The position numbers and the translations under genes were made by a program. Of a DNA stretch of 64,000 nucleotides, positions 45,251-56,994 are shown one piece after another. The notes under the pieces are model-generated. The model searched no databases and was not told where the DNA came from. It worked only from the letters and a program-made list of their open reading frames with translations. The stretch's first letter is position 1. Each line of letters opens with the position of its first letter. Source of the DNA: Pithys albifrons albifrons (taxonomy: Eukaryota; Chordata; Aves; Passeriformes; Thamnophilidae); assembly GCF_047495875.1 (NCBI RefSeq), contig NC_092459.1:120544377-120608376 (forward strand), read 5' to 3'.

Positions 45251-45479
45251 AATCCCCCCCGTCCTGCTGCCCACGCTGTGGGATCACCAAGGACACAGGG
45301 GGTGTCTGGGCTGGGCCTTGTCCGGCCTCCCCCAAGATGCCCCGTCGGTCCCGGGGCGCTTCCCCCGCGGGTGTAACCCCTGCCTTTGGCCTCGCCAAAC
45401 CTCACCATGTCCCCCCCGGCCCTTCCCCCGGGGTAATAAACCCCCTAAAACCCCCCAAAGGGCCCAACCCTGGGCCGCT

Positions 45480-45962
45480 CCGCGCGGTGACGTCACCCTC
45501 CTCCCCGCGCGGTGACGTCACGGAGGGGGGTGCGCGCGCGCCCCCGCCGCGCCTGCGCGGTCTGTGCGGGCGGTGTGGGGGGGGCAGGCTGCGCGCGCAG
45601 CCTCGGCAGCGCCTGCGAGGAGCGGCCGCGACCCCGGGGAGAGCCGGGACCGCACCGGGACAGCCGGGACAGCGCCGGGACCGCCGGGACAGCACCGGGA
45701 CAGCCCGCACGGCCGCGGGGGAATGAGGGCGGGCCCCGCCGCCGCCGCCCCGTGAGGAGCCGCGGGGAGCGCGCGAGGCCGCCCCGCCACAGGAAGCCAT
45801 TTTGTGGGCCCCCTCCTCCTCCTCCTCCTCCTCCTCGCTCTCTTCCTCCTCCTTCTCCTCCTCCTCCTCCTCGCCCTCCGCCGTCGCCGCCGCCCTCGGG
45901 AGCGGCCGGGCCCGCTGAAGGAGGCGGCGAGGAGGGGCGGCGGCGGCCGCCGCGCCCTCCCC
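45480..45962 (+). promoter_or_regulatory. RAB10: RAB10 promoter and 5' UTR (CpG island with twin CREs)
   Basis: Two perfect TGACGTCA sites (45488-45495 and 45513-45520) sit in a 25-bp direct duplication (GCGCGGTGACGTCAC twice). CpG-dense sequence follows, with GGGACAGCACCGG-type short repeats (45640-45710). A CTC-rich pyrimidine tract (45808-45880) precedes the start codon. The frame upstream of the ATG is open and in phase from 45804 but has no upstream ATG. The TSS is probably between 45540 and 45700. Confidence 0.75.
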
Positions 45963-46089
45963 ATGGCGAAGAAAACCTACGACCTGCTCTTCAAGCTGCT
46001 GCTCATCGGGGACTCGGGGGTCGGCAAGACCTGCGTGCTCTTCCGCTTCTCCGACGATGCCTTCAACACCACCTTCATCTCCACCATCG
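45963..46089 (+). CDS. RAB10: RAB10 coding exon 1 (GTPase N-terminus)
   Basis: Reads [20 protein letters not shown] and on to FISTI, then G of a split Gly codon before the donor GTCAGT (46090). As remembered, it is identical to mammalian RAB10 residues 1-42. It contains the P-loop GDSGVGKT (16-23) and the start of switch I. RAB10 is a Rab GTPase of exocytosis and recycling: GLUT4 vesicle delivery, polarised membrane transport, ER tubule dynamics and axon growth. It is a LRRK2 substrate, but the phosphorylated Thr is encoded in a later exon. The remaining exons lie beyond 64000. The start is supported by the CCCC-ATGG context and the exact family N-terminus. Confidence 0.96.
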
Positions 46090-46484
46090 GTCAGTGCCTT
46101 TGCCCCCCGCCGGTTCCCACAGACCCCCCCGCTCCGGTTCCTGTTCCCCCCCCGGGACCTCCAGGGTCCCTCTCAGGGACCTTCTGTGTGTCCTCCCCTC
46201 AGGGACTCCTTGTGTCGCCTTCCAGGGACCCCCTCTGTCATTCCTAGAGACTCCCTGTGTCATTCCTAGAGTTCCCCTGTGTCATACCCCCAGTCCCGCG
46301 CCTGTGTCCCCCCAGGGACTCCCTGTGTCATTCCCAGGAATCTCCTCTCCCCTCCAATCCCACTCCTGTGTGTTCCCCCCGCCCAGGACCCTGTTATGTC
46401 CCCTCCCGGTCCCCGTTGTGTGTGTGTATCACCCCCCAGGGACTCCCCCGTGTGTGTCCCCCCTCGGGATCCCCCGTTGTGTCC

Positions 46485-46668
46485 CCCCACTCAGGACCCC
46501 GTGGGTGTCCTCCTGTCCCCCCCGTTGTGTCCCCCCACTCAGGACCCCGTGGGTGTCCTCCTGTCCCCCCCGTTGTGTCCCCCCACTCAGGACCCCGTGG
46601 GTGTCCTCCTGTCCCCCCCGTTGTGTCCCCCCACTCAGGACCCCGTGGGTGTCTTCCTGTCCCCCCCA
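46485..46668. repeat. Minisatellite, 48-bp unit, 4 copies
   Basis: The unit contains TTGTGTCCCCCCACTCAGGA and CCCCGTGGGTGTCCTCCTGT. The four copies are almost identical and lie in a C-rich stretch (46130-46930) that is full of degenerate CCCCCCGTGTGTCCC units. Confidence 0.93.
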
Positions 46669-49009
46669 AGGACCCCCCGTTGTGTCCTGTCCCCAGGACC
46701 CCGTGTGTGTCCCCTGGACCCCCCGTGTGTCCCACCCCCGTCCCCCCTTGTCCCCCCTGTCCCCCCGTGTGTCCCCCGTCCCCCTTGTGTGTGTCCCGTG
46801 TCCCACCCCTTGTGTCCCCCTGTCCCCCCCGTGTGTCCCACCCCCGTCCCCCCTTGTCCCCCTGTCCCCCCGTGTGTCCCACCCTCGTCCCCCCTGTCCC
46901 CCCCGTGTGTGTCCTCCTGTCCCACCCCCGTGCCCCCCGGCAGAGCCTCCCGGTGCCGCCTCTCCCCCTCTGCAGGGCCGGGCAGGGCAGGGCGGGTCCG
47001 GTCCGTGCTCGGTGCCCGCAGTGCCCGGGCCGGGGGTGCCCCTGCGCGACCCTGTCTGGCCGCTCGCCCCGCTCGGCCGGTGCCAGCGCCCACCTGGCCC
47101 CTTCCATCAGTGGCGGGGCGGGCCCGGTGTCCCCCCCGCCTGTGATGTGGCTGCTGGGTGGGGTCTGTCTGCCCTCCCAGCAGAGCTGTCCCTCCTTCCC
47201 CCTGGCCGGGCTGCCCCCAGCCCTCCCCGCTGTGCAGCTCCTGGCCGAGGCAGAGCTGCTGCTCTGGCATCACCGAGGAGGGATGTGCCTTTCCCTGGGC
47301 TTTCCTTGGCCGTGGGATCTGTGCTGTGGGACAGGCCTGGTGCCCAACACCCTTCCAGGTGTGTCAGAGCACTTTGTTTGCCTTCTCCTGAACGTCTTGT
47401 TTTGCAGAGGAAGAGTTCAGGTCAGCAGCTTCTCACCTTCTTGGTGACTGGCTCTGAAGATTCTCAAGTCCTGTCTGTGCTCTTTGTTGCTGGTGTAACA
47501 CATATCTGCTGACATCTGGATAAAAAGGGAATTATTTGGGGGGGTTGAATTGGATCTGGCTTTAAATCCCTTCGATGTTGGGGGTTGCAGCTGCTCCCTG
47601 AGGGGAGGAGAGTGTGGAGTGTCTGTAGATCTTCGTGCTGGGTGTAAAGACACCCCTGGGAACTTCCTCATCGTGTTCAAACACCCCCAGAAATCGCAGC
47701 TCACACTGGAACACATAAAAAGACTGTCCCAGGGAAGCCTTGGGTGATATAAAGTGGGGGAAAAAAGGTGTTTGGGACTGTGAAGTGTCAAGAACGTTGC
47801 TGCCTGTGAGCTCGTAGGGCCTGAATGTGAGGTTTGGTTCAGTTTCCTGTGTGCCAGTCGGGTCGGGCTGTCCCTGCCCGTGGCTCCCCTGGCTCTGGGT
47901 TTGCTGCCCTGCTGTGTTCCAGTGCTGGCTGGCACATCCTGCCTGGGATCACATGGCATTCCTGGGCTCCTGAGCTCGTGGGGAGCTTTATTTCAATTCC
48001 CAACGTTAAAAATAGGCAGTGTCATAGTTGAGGAGTCAGCAGGCACAGGGTGGCTCCTGCCCCCCAGACCTTGTGCTTTTAGTGATCATCCAGCAATTAG
48101 GGAGTTAGTAATGAGGGGGAGTTACTGGTCTGACTGCTGGTTTGGGGCCTTCAAGAGGAGTATTCCCAAGTTCAGTACCTGCAGAGTTGGGATTTGCTTC
48201 CCACCAGTCCAACCAGTTCAGCCCAGTGGGTGTTTATTTCTGGAGTGCAGAAACTGGAAGGCAGAGGTGTTTTATTCCCTGGATTCTGGGCTGGGTGTCT
48301 GAGAACATCCCTTGGTGTGTCAGTGTTGCATCCTCAGGGTGGAATTTGGCAGTTTGGGGGCTACAAACAGATTTTCTGTGTGATGATGAAGTGCCCACAG
48401 ATGCCTTAAGTGTGTTATTTCTGTGGTTTTTCTGGAAGTTCATGAGGGATCCTGGGGAAGTGTCCTGTGCAGGCAGTGTCAGTGGGAAGGGAGGCCTTGC
48501 ATGAACACCTTGGGAAAAGCAGCCTATCCATGGAGGAAAAATCTGGGATAAAACACCTGTCCACTGCATTCTCCTCCACATTGTTACACAGAGGTGGAAT
48601 AATCTGGCTGAAAATGAGATTTCAGATTCCCCCTGGTCACTGCAGTTCTGGGAGTGCCCCAGGTTCCCCCACTGCAGTGGGGCAGCAGGACTGGTCCAGG
48701 GGCCTGGGAAGGGGCTCTCCCTGGTGGTCCCTGCTGTGGGCAATCCCAGCACAGCAGCTGGAAGGAGGAGAGTTGGAAGAGCAGAGTTCCAGGGAGAACC
48801 TCCAGTGGAGTCTTGGACCTGTGGCAATGGGAAATGCTGTTCCCAAAGCACTTGTGTGCACAGTGGGTGACACTGGGGGTGCCTGTCCCTTGGCTGAGCC
48901 TCTCCTTGTGCTTGGATAACCCAAACAGCCCAGGAGTGTGGCAGCTCTGAGCTCTCTGTTTGCTCAGAGCCCCACCAAGAACCTGGGACAGGAACATGGC
49001 CTGGAGCGT

Positions 49010-49672
49010 TTGGTGGGGGCTGTGGGCAGGGACTGCTCATGGAATCCTGGAATCCCAGAGTGGTTTGGGTGGGAAGGACCTCACAGATCATCCCATTCCA
49101 GCCTCTGCCATGGGCAGGGACACCTCCCACTGTCCCAGGCTGCTTCAAGCCCTGTCCAGCCTGGCCTGGGACACTCCCAGGGCTGGGGCAGCCACAGCTG
49201 CTCTGCCCAACCTGTGCCAGGGCCTGCCCACCCTCCCAGCCAGGAATTCCTTCCCAGTATCCCATCTAGCCCTGCCCTCTGGCAGTGGGAAGCCATTCCC
49301 TGTGTCCTGTCCCTCCATCCTTGTAAATAGTCTCCCCATCTTTCTTGGGGGCTGTGTGCAGGGACTGTTCATGGAATCCTGGAATCCCAGAGTGGTTTGG
49401 GTGGGAAGGACCTCACAGTTCATCCAGTTCCACCCCCTGCCATGGGCAGGGACACCTCTCACTGTCCCAAGTTGCTCCAACCTGGCCTTGGACACTCCCA
49501 GGGATGGGGCAGCCACAGCTGCTCTGCCCACCCTGTCCCAAGGCCTGCCCACCCTCCCAGACAGGAATTCCTTCCCAATATCCCACCTATCCCTGCCCTC
49601 TGGCAGTGGGAGCCATTCCCTGTGTCCTGTCCCTCCAGCCCTTGTAAATAGTCTCCCCATCTTTCTTGTGGG
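49010..49672 (-). mobile_element. CR1 fragment present as a 330-bp tandem duplication
   Basis: Two CR1 3' fragments in the same orientation share their flanks: GCAGGGACTG(C/T)TCATGGAATC on the left (49026, 49361) and CTTGTAAATAGTCTCCCCAT on the right (49321, 49641). Because flanking non-CR1 sequence is also duplicated, this is a segmental tandem duplication, not two insertions. The second copy has lost about 15 bp near CTCCAACCTGG. Confidence 0.88.
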
Positions 49673-50089
49673 CTGTTTCAGGCACTGGAAGGTTCAGCCT
49701 TTACTCTGTCAGGAAAACAAGGATCTCAAGGAATGTTGAAACCAGCCTGTGTCTGTGAAGGATGAGTGGGGAGAGGGTTTTAATTCTGCAGAACCAAAGG
49801 CCTGTCTGCTGTATAAGGAAAGATACAGTAACAAAGCAATTCTGCTTCACATTAGTCAGTTATATTCCCATTTCATCTTCACACACTGATTGCTCCTGAT
49901 CCGTGGTGGCTGTTGGGGTGTAACTTACTGTGAGTGTCATTTGACATCCTTGGAGTCCCTCCAGTCTCGTATTTCCTGCTGGAGCAGCAGTTGAGCTTTT
50001 GGATGTGCTGAGGTGCAGGTGTGAGTGGTTTCATTGCCTGGCCCAGGCACTATAAATATTGCAGGGGCATTTCTGCAAGGACTCCTGGA

Positions 50090-51185
50090 GTCATAGAATC
50101 CTAGAATGGATTGGGTTGGAAAAGACCTCCAAGATCATCAAGTCCAATCCTTGATCCAACGACACTGTGATCACCAGCCCAGGGCACGGAGCGCCCTGGG
50201 CTGGTGATCACAGTAGGGTTGGATCAAGACATGGATTCTCACTCAGTGCCACATCCATAGAATCCTAGAATGGATTGGGTTGGAAGAGACCTCTGAGATC
50301 ATCAAGTCCAACCCTTGGTCCAACTCCAGTCCCTTTACCAGATCATGGCACTCAGTGCCACGGCCAAGCTCAGCTGAAAAACCTCCAGGGATGGGGAATC
50401 CACCCCCTCTCTGGGCAGCCCATTCCAATCCCTGAGCACTCTCTCTGCAAAGAATTTCTTCCTGATATCCAACCTAAACCTCCCCTGGCAGAGCTTGAGC
50501 CCATTGTGCCCCCTTGTCCTATTGCTGAGTGCCTGGGAGAAGAGACCAACCCCCACCTGGCCAGAACTTCCCTTCAGGCAGTTCCAGACAGTGCTGAGGT
50601 CACCTCTGAGCCTCCTCTTCTCCAGGCTGAACACCCCCAGCTCCCTCAGCCTCTCCCCACAGCACTTGTGCTCCAGTCCCTTCTCCAGCCTTGTTGCTCT
50701 TCTCAGTTGGGTTGGAAGAGACCTCTGAGATCATCAACCCTTGATCCAACCCCACTGGGATCACTCTGGCACTCTGTGCCCTGGGCTGGTGATCACAGTG
50801 GGGTTGGATCAAGACATGGTGGATTCTCTGTCCCTGGAGGTGTTTCAGAGGACACTCAGTGCCACATCCAGTCCCTTCTCCAGCCTCGTTGCTCTTCTCT
50901 TCTCAGTTGGGTTGGAAGAGACCTCTGAGATCATCCAGTCCAACCCTTGGTCCAACTCCAGTCCCTTTACCAGATCATGGCACTCAGTGCCACGGCCAAG
51001 CTCAGCTGAAAACTCTCCAGGGATGGGGAATCCACCCCCTCTCTGGGCAGCCCATTCCAATCCCTGAGCACTCTCTCTGCAAAGAATTTTTCCTGCTCTC
51101 CAACTTGAATTTCCCCTGGCAGAGCTTGAGCCCATCGTGTCCCCTTGTCCTATTGCTGAGTGCCTGGGAGTCACTGTCACCTCCC
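50090..51185 (-). mobile_element. Cluster of CR1 copies with internal hairpins and a 645-bp duplication
   Basis: Four CR1 3' ends in the same orientation start near 50092, 50258, 50705 and 50912 (GGATTGGGTTGGAA or AGTTGGGTTGGAAGAGACCT). The segments from 50275 and 50915 share long runs such as AACCCTTGGTCCAACTCCAG and CAGATCATGGCACTCAGTGC, implying a duplication of about 645 bp. The subfamily is older and less GC-rich than the GGCAGGGACACC copies. Confidence 0.85.
50151..50227. repeat. Near-perfect inverted repeat (hairpin) in CR1
   Basis: Outer arms TTGATCCAAC and GTTGGATCAA, a 4-nt symmetric internal loop, then 21-bp perfect inner arms (50165-50185 and 50193-50213, starting CTGTGATCACCAGCCC) around a 7-nt loop ACGGAGC. 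A related hairpin at 50741-50812 has 17-bp perfect outer arms (TTGATCCAACCCCACTG). Confidence 0.92.
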
Positions 51186-51597
51186 CAGAGAGGGCAGGGC
51201 CAGCCTGCAACGTGCTCTTTGCAGGTAGAGAGGGGGTAAATCATGGGGCACACAGTCTGTCACAAACCATTGCAATTAATTCTAAGAACTCCAGCAATTT
51301 TCTGATGCAAAAGTAATTTTTGTGGTATTTATCTTTGTTTTTGGGGATTGTTGTGGCTTCTCAGTCGTGCTCTGTGGATACTCTGTGCTGGGTCATGTGT
51401 CAGTGTAGCTGATGGTTTTGGTACTTTCCCAGTTTCTACTTATGCTGCCACCAGATTTTCTTGATTTTTAATGTTAAAAGTGTTGCTAAAAGCAACTTCC
51501 AGTCAGTGTATCCCTGAGATCTGAATTTTTGAAATAATTTTTGTTGGCATTCAGCATGCCAAGCTGCTGGTGGTTTGAAGTGGGCCATGGGAAAGGA

Positions 51598-52335
51598 CCT
51601 GTGGGAGCACTGGGCACCCTGGGGAGCTCTGGGGAGCTCTGGGCACACTGGGGAGCTCTGGGGAGCTCTGGGCACCCTGGGGAGCTCTGGGGAGCTCTGG
51701 GCACACTGGGGAGCACTGGGGAGCTCTGGGCACCCTGGGGAGCTCTGGGAACACTGGGGAGCACTGGGCACACTGGGGAGCTCAAGGGAGCACTGGGCAC
51801 ATTGGGGAGCACTGGGCACCCTGGGTAGCTCTGGGCACACTGGGGAGCACTGGGCACATTGGGGAGCACTGGGGATCACTGGGCACACTGGGGAGCTCTG
51901 GGCACATTGGGGAGCACTGGGGAGTACTGGGCACCCTGGGGAGCTCTGGGAGCTCTGGGCACCCTGGGGATCCCTGGGCCCACTGGGGAGCACTGGGGAG
52001 CTCTGGGCACACTGGGGAGCTCTGGGCACACTGGGGAGCTCTGGGGAGCACTGGGGTTCCCTGGGCACCCTGGGGATCCCTGGGCACCCTGGGGATCCCT
52101 GGGCACCCTGGGGAGCTCTGGGGAGCACTGGGCACCCTGGGGAGCTCTGGGGAGCACTGGGGATCACTGGGCACCCTGGGGAGCTCTGGGCACACTGGGG
52201 AACTCTGGGCACACTGGGGAGCTCTGGGGAGCACTGGGGATCACTGGGCACCCTGGGGAGCTCTGGGCACCCTGGGGAGCTCTGGGCACACTGGGGAGCT
52301 CTGGGCACACTGGGGAGCTCTGGGCACCCTTGGGA
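51598..52335. repeat. Minisatellite, 18-21-bp unit (TGGGGAGCTCTGGGCAC), about 40 copies
   Basis: Modules TGGGGAGCTCTGGGCACAC, TGGGGAGCACTGGGCACCC and TGGGGATCCCTGGGCACCC are combined in changing order. Unit-level variants (ATTGG, ACTGG, CCTGG) allow copies to be traced. Confidence 0.95.
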
Positions 52336-53159
52336 GCTCCTCGGGGTCAGCAGGTGAAGCTCCAGCTTTGGGACCTGGGACAGGCAGGCAGGGAGGGAGG
52401 GAGGGAGGGAGGGAGGCCCCTCTGGCCAGGGAGCTGCTGCACAGTTGGGATGGCAGAGCTGAGCTCCACCATGTAATCTGTGTCTGACTGAGCCAAATGC
52501 AAATCAAGGTGAGTCACAAAAAGTGTTTTCCCATGAACTGTGAGTGGTGACAGCTCAGGAGGATAAAGGGTGTGTGAGCTTTGGGAGATCCCTCCCAGGG
52601 AGGTGAAGCTTCCCTGGATCTTCCTTCCCACCTGCTCTGTGTTCCTGGCTGTGCCCACCTCTCTGCAACTCTGCAAATCCCAGGGGAAAACAGTGATCCT
52701 GAGGTCTGATCACCCACCCATGGTTTATTCTAACACTGCCAGAGCTGTGCAAAACTACTGTTTGAAATGTAGAAGTGTAAGAAAACTACTTTCTGATCAA
52801 ATTATTGGCTTTTAAATATTTCTTTGGCCTTTGGCAGAAGTGGGTTTGGGTTTGGAAGCATTTTGGGACATTTAGGCAGTGAAGTTTTTTAAAATCAATC
52901 TTCAGATAATAAATGGAACAAGTTTGTTTGCTCACCCAGGACTGTGATATATTAATGTTGGGAAGGGAAGAGTCCCAGATAGAGAACAGGGAAAAATTTG
53001 GCAGATTGTGGGAAAACAACCTTGGTGTGAGTGATGGTTTGAATGGTGAAAATGCTTTTAGCTGAATGGTGGTTGCAATGAAGTTTGAACAAAAAAAGAG
53101 GATTTGGGTCCAAAAAAAAGAGGATTGCTACAATAGTTGGAAGTGCTGGTTTCCTCTTC

Positions 53160-53312
53160 CCAGAAACTGTGGCTGCTCCATCCCTGGGAGTGTCCCAGGC
53201 CAGGTTGGACAGGGCTTGGAGCAACCTGGGACAGTGGGAGGTGTCCCTGCCCATGGGTGGACTTTAAGATCCCTTCCAATGCAAAGTATTCCATGATTCC
53301 ATTATTATATCC
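53160..53312 (+). mobile_element. CR1 LINE fragment, 3' end
   Basis: GTGGCTGCTCCATCCCTGGG, AGGTTGGACAGGGCTTGGAG and GAGGTGTCCCTGCCCATGGG, ending AAGTATTCCATGATTCCATT. It carries an intact 3' terminus. Confidence 0.88.
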
Positions 53313-54084
53313 CCTCTTTGTCTCAGCCTGTAGGAGCAGCTGTGAGTTGTGCTCATGTTGTGCCCAGGCTGTGGGTCCAACCTGTTCCTGGCTCCTGGCA
53401 TGGGGCAGGTGGATTAGAAAAGACAAAACCCCAACAAAGCCCCATCCCAACTCCTGCTCAGTCATTTCCAAACAGGGGGGTCCAGAATCCATCAGGCAGC
53501 AAGAGATGCCACAGCCCTTTGTACTTGTAGGTGGTTGAGCTGCAGAATTGGCTGCCAGGGGAATTTTGGAGGGGAAAAGATCAATGGCTTCAAAATGAAA
53601 GTAGAAATGGGAAGTGGTGTTGGACATGGTGCTCTGGATGCAGCTGGAGCTCAGGAATCCCCTCAGCTCTTGGCTGCTGGAGGTTGGGCAGGTATTGTGT
53701 GCCCTGGAGGGAGGGGTTCTCCTCACCCCTGGCTGCTGGGACCCCCAGAAGGGGCTGCAGAGTGACCTGGGCTTGGGTGATGCTGTACATGGTGGGTGGT
53801 TCTTTTTTTTTTTGTAGAGGAGTGTTTGGTTTTTCCCTCATCCAGGGCCCTGAATGATGAGCAGCAGTTTGGCCTGTGCACTCCCCACAGTGCTGATGAG
53901 AGGCTGGGATGGCTGTGGTGAGGAGCTGAGCTGGCTGGAGACGTCTGTGTGTAACGTGGCTGGTTCTGCAGCTCAGCTGGATCAGTTCCCTGCTCGGGCT
54001 CCTCATGTTCCCCTCCAAATCTGCACCGGGACAGTGACAGGACAGCAGGGGGGTGGAGACACTGCAGTGGGTGGTACTGTACTC

Positions 54085-54800
54085 ACAATCCCAGGATCAT
54101 CTGGGTTGGAAAAGACCCCCAAGACCATGGAGCCCACCCTGTGCCCGATGCCCACCTTGGCAAAGCCCTCCCAGCCCATGGAGCCCACCCTGTGCCCGAT
54201 GCCCACCTTGGCAAAGCCCTCCCAGCCCATGGAGCCCACCCTGTGCCCGATGCCCACCTTGGCAAAGCCCTCCCAGCCCCTGGAGCCCACCCTGTGCCCG
54301 ATGCCCACCTTGGCAAAGCCCTCCCAGCCCACAGAGCCCACCCTGTGCCCAATGCCCACCTTGTCCCCCAGCCCAGAGCACTCAGTGCCACGGCCAGTCC
54401 TGCCTTGGGCACCTCCAGGGCTGGGCACTCCAAACCTCCCTGGGCAGCCCCTGCCAGGGCCTGACCACCCTTTCCAGCAACCAATTCCTCCTCCTGTGCC
54501 CCCTGCCCCTGCCCTGGCCCAGCCTGAGGCCGTGCCCTCTCCTCCTGTCCCTGTGCCCTGGGGCACAGCCTGACCCCCTGTCCCGGCTCCCCCCTCCTGG
54601 CAGGGATTGCAGAGCCAGAAGGTGCCCCCTGAGCCTCCTTTGCTCCAGGCTGAGCCCCCCCAGCTCCCTCAGCCCCTCCTGCTGCTCCAGCCCCTTCCCA
54701 GCTCCGCTCCCTGCCCTGCACACGCTGCAGCCCCTCCGGGTGTCTCTTGACTGAGGGCCCAGAACTGCCCCAGCCCTGGAGGTGTCTCAGCAGGGCCAGC
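54085..54800 (-). mobile_element. CR1 element carrying a 51-bp tandem array (locus F, 5 copies)
   Basis: 3' end GGATCATCTGGGTTGGAAAA at the left, five 51-bp repeats (54120-54365), body to GGTGTCTCAGCAGGGCCAGC at the right. The body is nearly identical to loci A and E, including the 5' boundary. Confidence 0.9.
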
Positions 54801-55534
54801 ACTGCCCTGGCCCTGAGACGTTTCCCATGGAAATTCTCTGTGTGGTTGCAGTTCCCCACTACCAAAGCCCTTGGCACAGCCCCAGTGCGTGGCCCTGCCC
54901 CCAGTATGACACAGCCCCCAGACTGGGCCGGCTGCTCTGGCTGTCACAGCCCCGGGGCAGGGCAGGGCCGGGCAGGGCAGGAACGCTGCGGAGCCGCTTC
55001 CTCAGGCACAGACCTGTGCCCTGGCAGCCCTGCTGCTCCTCTCTGTCCCTGCTCTGACTTGCTGTGTCTGAGCAGCTGAAAGGAACAGGCAGCTGCTCCC
55101 CAGGTGTGCTCAGTGTGACCAGGAGGTGCACGGGGAGGACACAGGTGGGCTGTGCCAGGTGAGCCAGTGCCGTGTCCAGGACGGGCTGAGCTGTCACCTG
55201 AGCAGTGACAGGTTAAGAGTGAGGAAGTCACTGATGTTTTCTGGGCTAAAGTGTGTTCAGATTCAGAGCACAGGCCTGTGGCTTCTTCTGACAGGCTGTG
55301 TGATCCACAGGCTGCTCATGAATTTTAGGCAGACAAACCAAATGCCTGTTGGTGTTGGTAGAATCTTGCTCAAGGACTGCTGAGCAGGGACACAGCCTTT
55401 GTTTGGAACAGCCAAGGATTAGGTTTTAGTGCCCTGTGGAGTGATCAGCACAGCTGGGGGTGCAGAGAACTGATTTCCTCTTGACTTCTTGATTTTCCTC
55501 TTTTGAAAGATCTTATTCTCTTGCAGAAGTTCTT

Positions 55535-55748
55535 CCCAGGGAGGGTGGGCAGGCCCTGGCACAGGTTGGGCAGAGCAGCTGTGGCTGCCCCATCCCTGGG
55601 AGTGTCCAAGGCCAGGCTGGACAGGGCTTGGAGGAACCTGGGACAGTGGGAGGTGTCCCTGCCCATGGCTGGGGGTGGGATGGGATGGGATGAGCTTTAA
55701 GGTCCTTTCCCACCCAAACCATCCTGTGATTTGATGATTCTCTTTATC
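55535..55748 (+). mobile_element. CR1 LINE fragment, 3' end
   Basis: TTCCCAGGGAGGGTGGGCAG, GCTGTGGCTGCCCCATCCCT and TGAGCTTTAAGGTCCTTTCC, ending CCAAACCATCCTGTGATTTG. It is a short but clean copy. Confidence 0.9.
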
Positions 55749-56994
55749 CTGAGAAAACACTTGATCTTCTCCACTCTTAAAGTCAATACTGAGATTTAAT
55801 TAGAGGATCAATTGAGAGTCTGTTGATAAAATCCTCATCAGGGGATAGAGGAGAAACAATCCCAACCTGCAAGGGTTTAAAAGGCAGATGTTGGTGCCTC
55901 TGTTCCAGCAGTGCTGCCCACGAGGGTTCAGCCTTGCAGGCCCCTCTCAGTGTAGCTGCTCTGGGAGCTGGGCATGGGCTGTGCCAGCCCGGGGTGCCCA
56001 TCCCTCTCCCCGCTGCTCCTGCCTGCCCCTGGCACAGCCAGCATGTCCCTGCCTGTCTGCTGGGGCATCTCAGAGGAGTGTGGCTGCTCTGCCAGAACCT
56101 TCATCCCACCTGGGGCTGGGAGATGCCCAGGAAGGGCATGGGATGGGAGCAGGTTGAACAGATTGTCTGGGCAGGGGCAGCCCGTGCCTGTTCTGCTCCG
56201 TGATGGCACAGGGAGGAGGGACCCAGCTGGTGTTGGGTTTGTGTAACCCTTGTGAGGGGGAAAAGGTACTTCAGAAGTGCTTTGTGGAAAACCAGCTTGT
56301 CAAATTCCTGGTGCTGTGGGACTTGTGTGGCCCTGGGAGACAGGGAAGAGACTAAAGCTGCTGCTGCAAGTTGTCTGTCTGGTGTTTCAGTGCAGCTTAA
56401 CTGTGTGGGGTTTCCTTTCTGCGTGGGTCTAACTGCAGCTCTTGTGTGGGTTTAACTGAAGTCTCTGCATGTTTTGGTTCTTTGCTGTAGCCAAAGAACT
56501 CCAGGCTTGCTTTCCCAGTGGGACTGTGGCTTGTTTCATGCTGTGTAACCTGGAGAAATACCCGTTTGTGTTTTGCATTTCCAAGGTCTGACTTAATGCT
56601 CCAGTGAGCGTGAGCTCTGCTGGGTGTGGGGTGCTGGCAGTGACACACACCTGAACAGCCTCTGCCCCAAGGATGCTTCTCACACTGGGTGTACTGGGAT
56701 GCACTGGAGCAGGTGCTGTGCTGACTTCAGGTGTGCTCGTGGGGTGGCTGACCCACTTTGGGCCAGGGCTCGGTACCACCCTCTGCCTTTACGGGGCCAG
56801 CAGAAGGTTCAGGAGAGCTGGGGCTGGTCCTGTTGTCTCCTCTGTGGCTTGTGAGGTCAAACTCGTGTCTGTTTTGTGACAACATTCCCTGAGCAGGCTG
56901 GACCTGCTCCCAGGTAAGTTATTCTGCCCCAAGATGGTTGTGTCAGCTTGGCCTCACCAGCATTTCAGTCTTGTAAAGGTGATGTTACATTTGG

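Noticed and set aside
45804..45962. In-frame N-terminal extension of RAB10 (Leu-rich then Arg-rich) from a GTG codon
   Set aside because: It has no upstream ATG, and the known RAB10 start is the ATG at 45963. The extension is the CTC-repeat 5' UTR.
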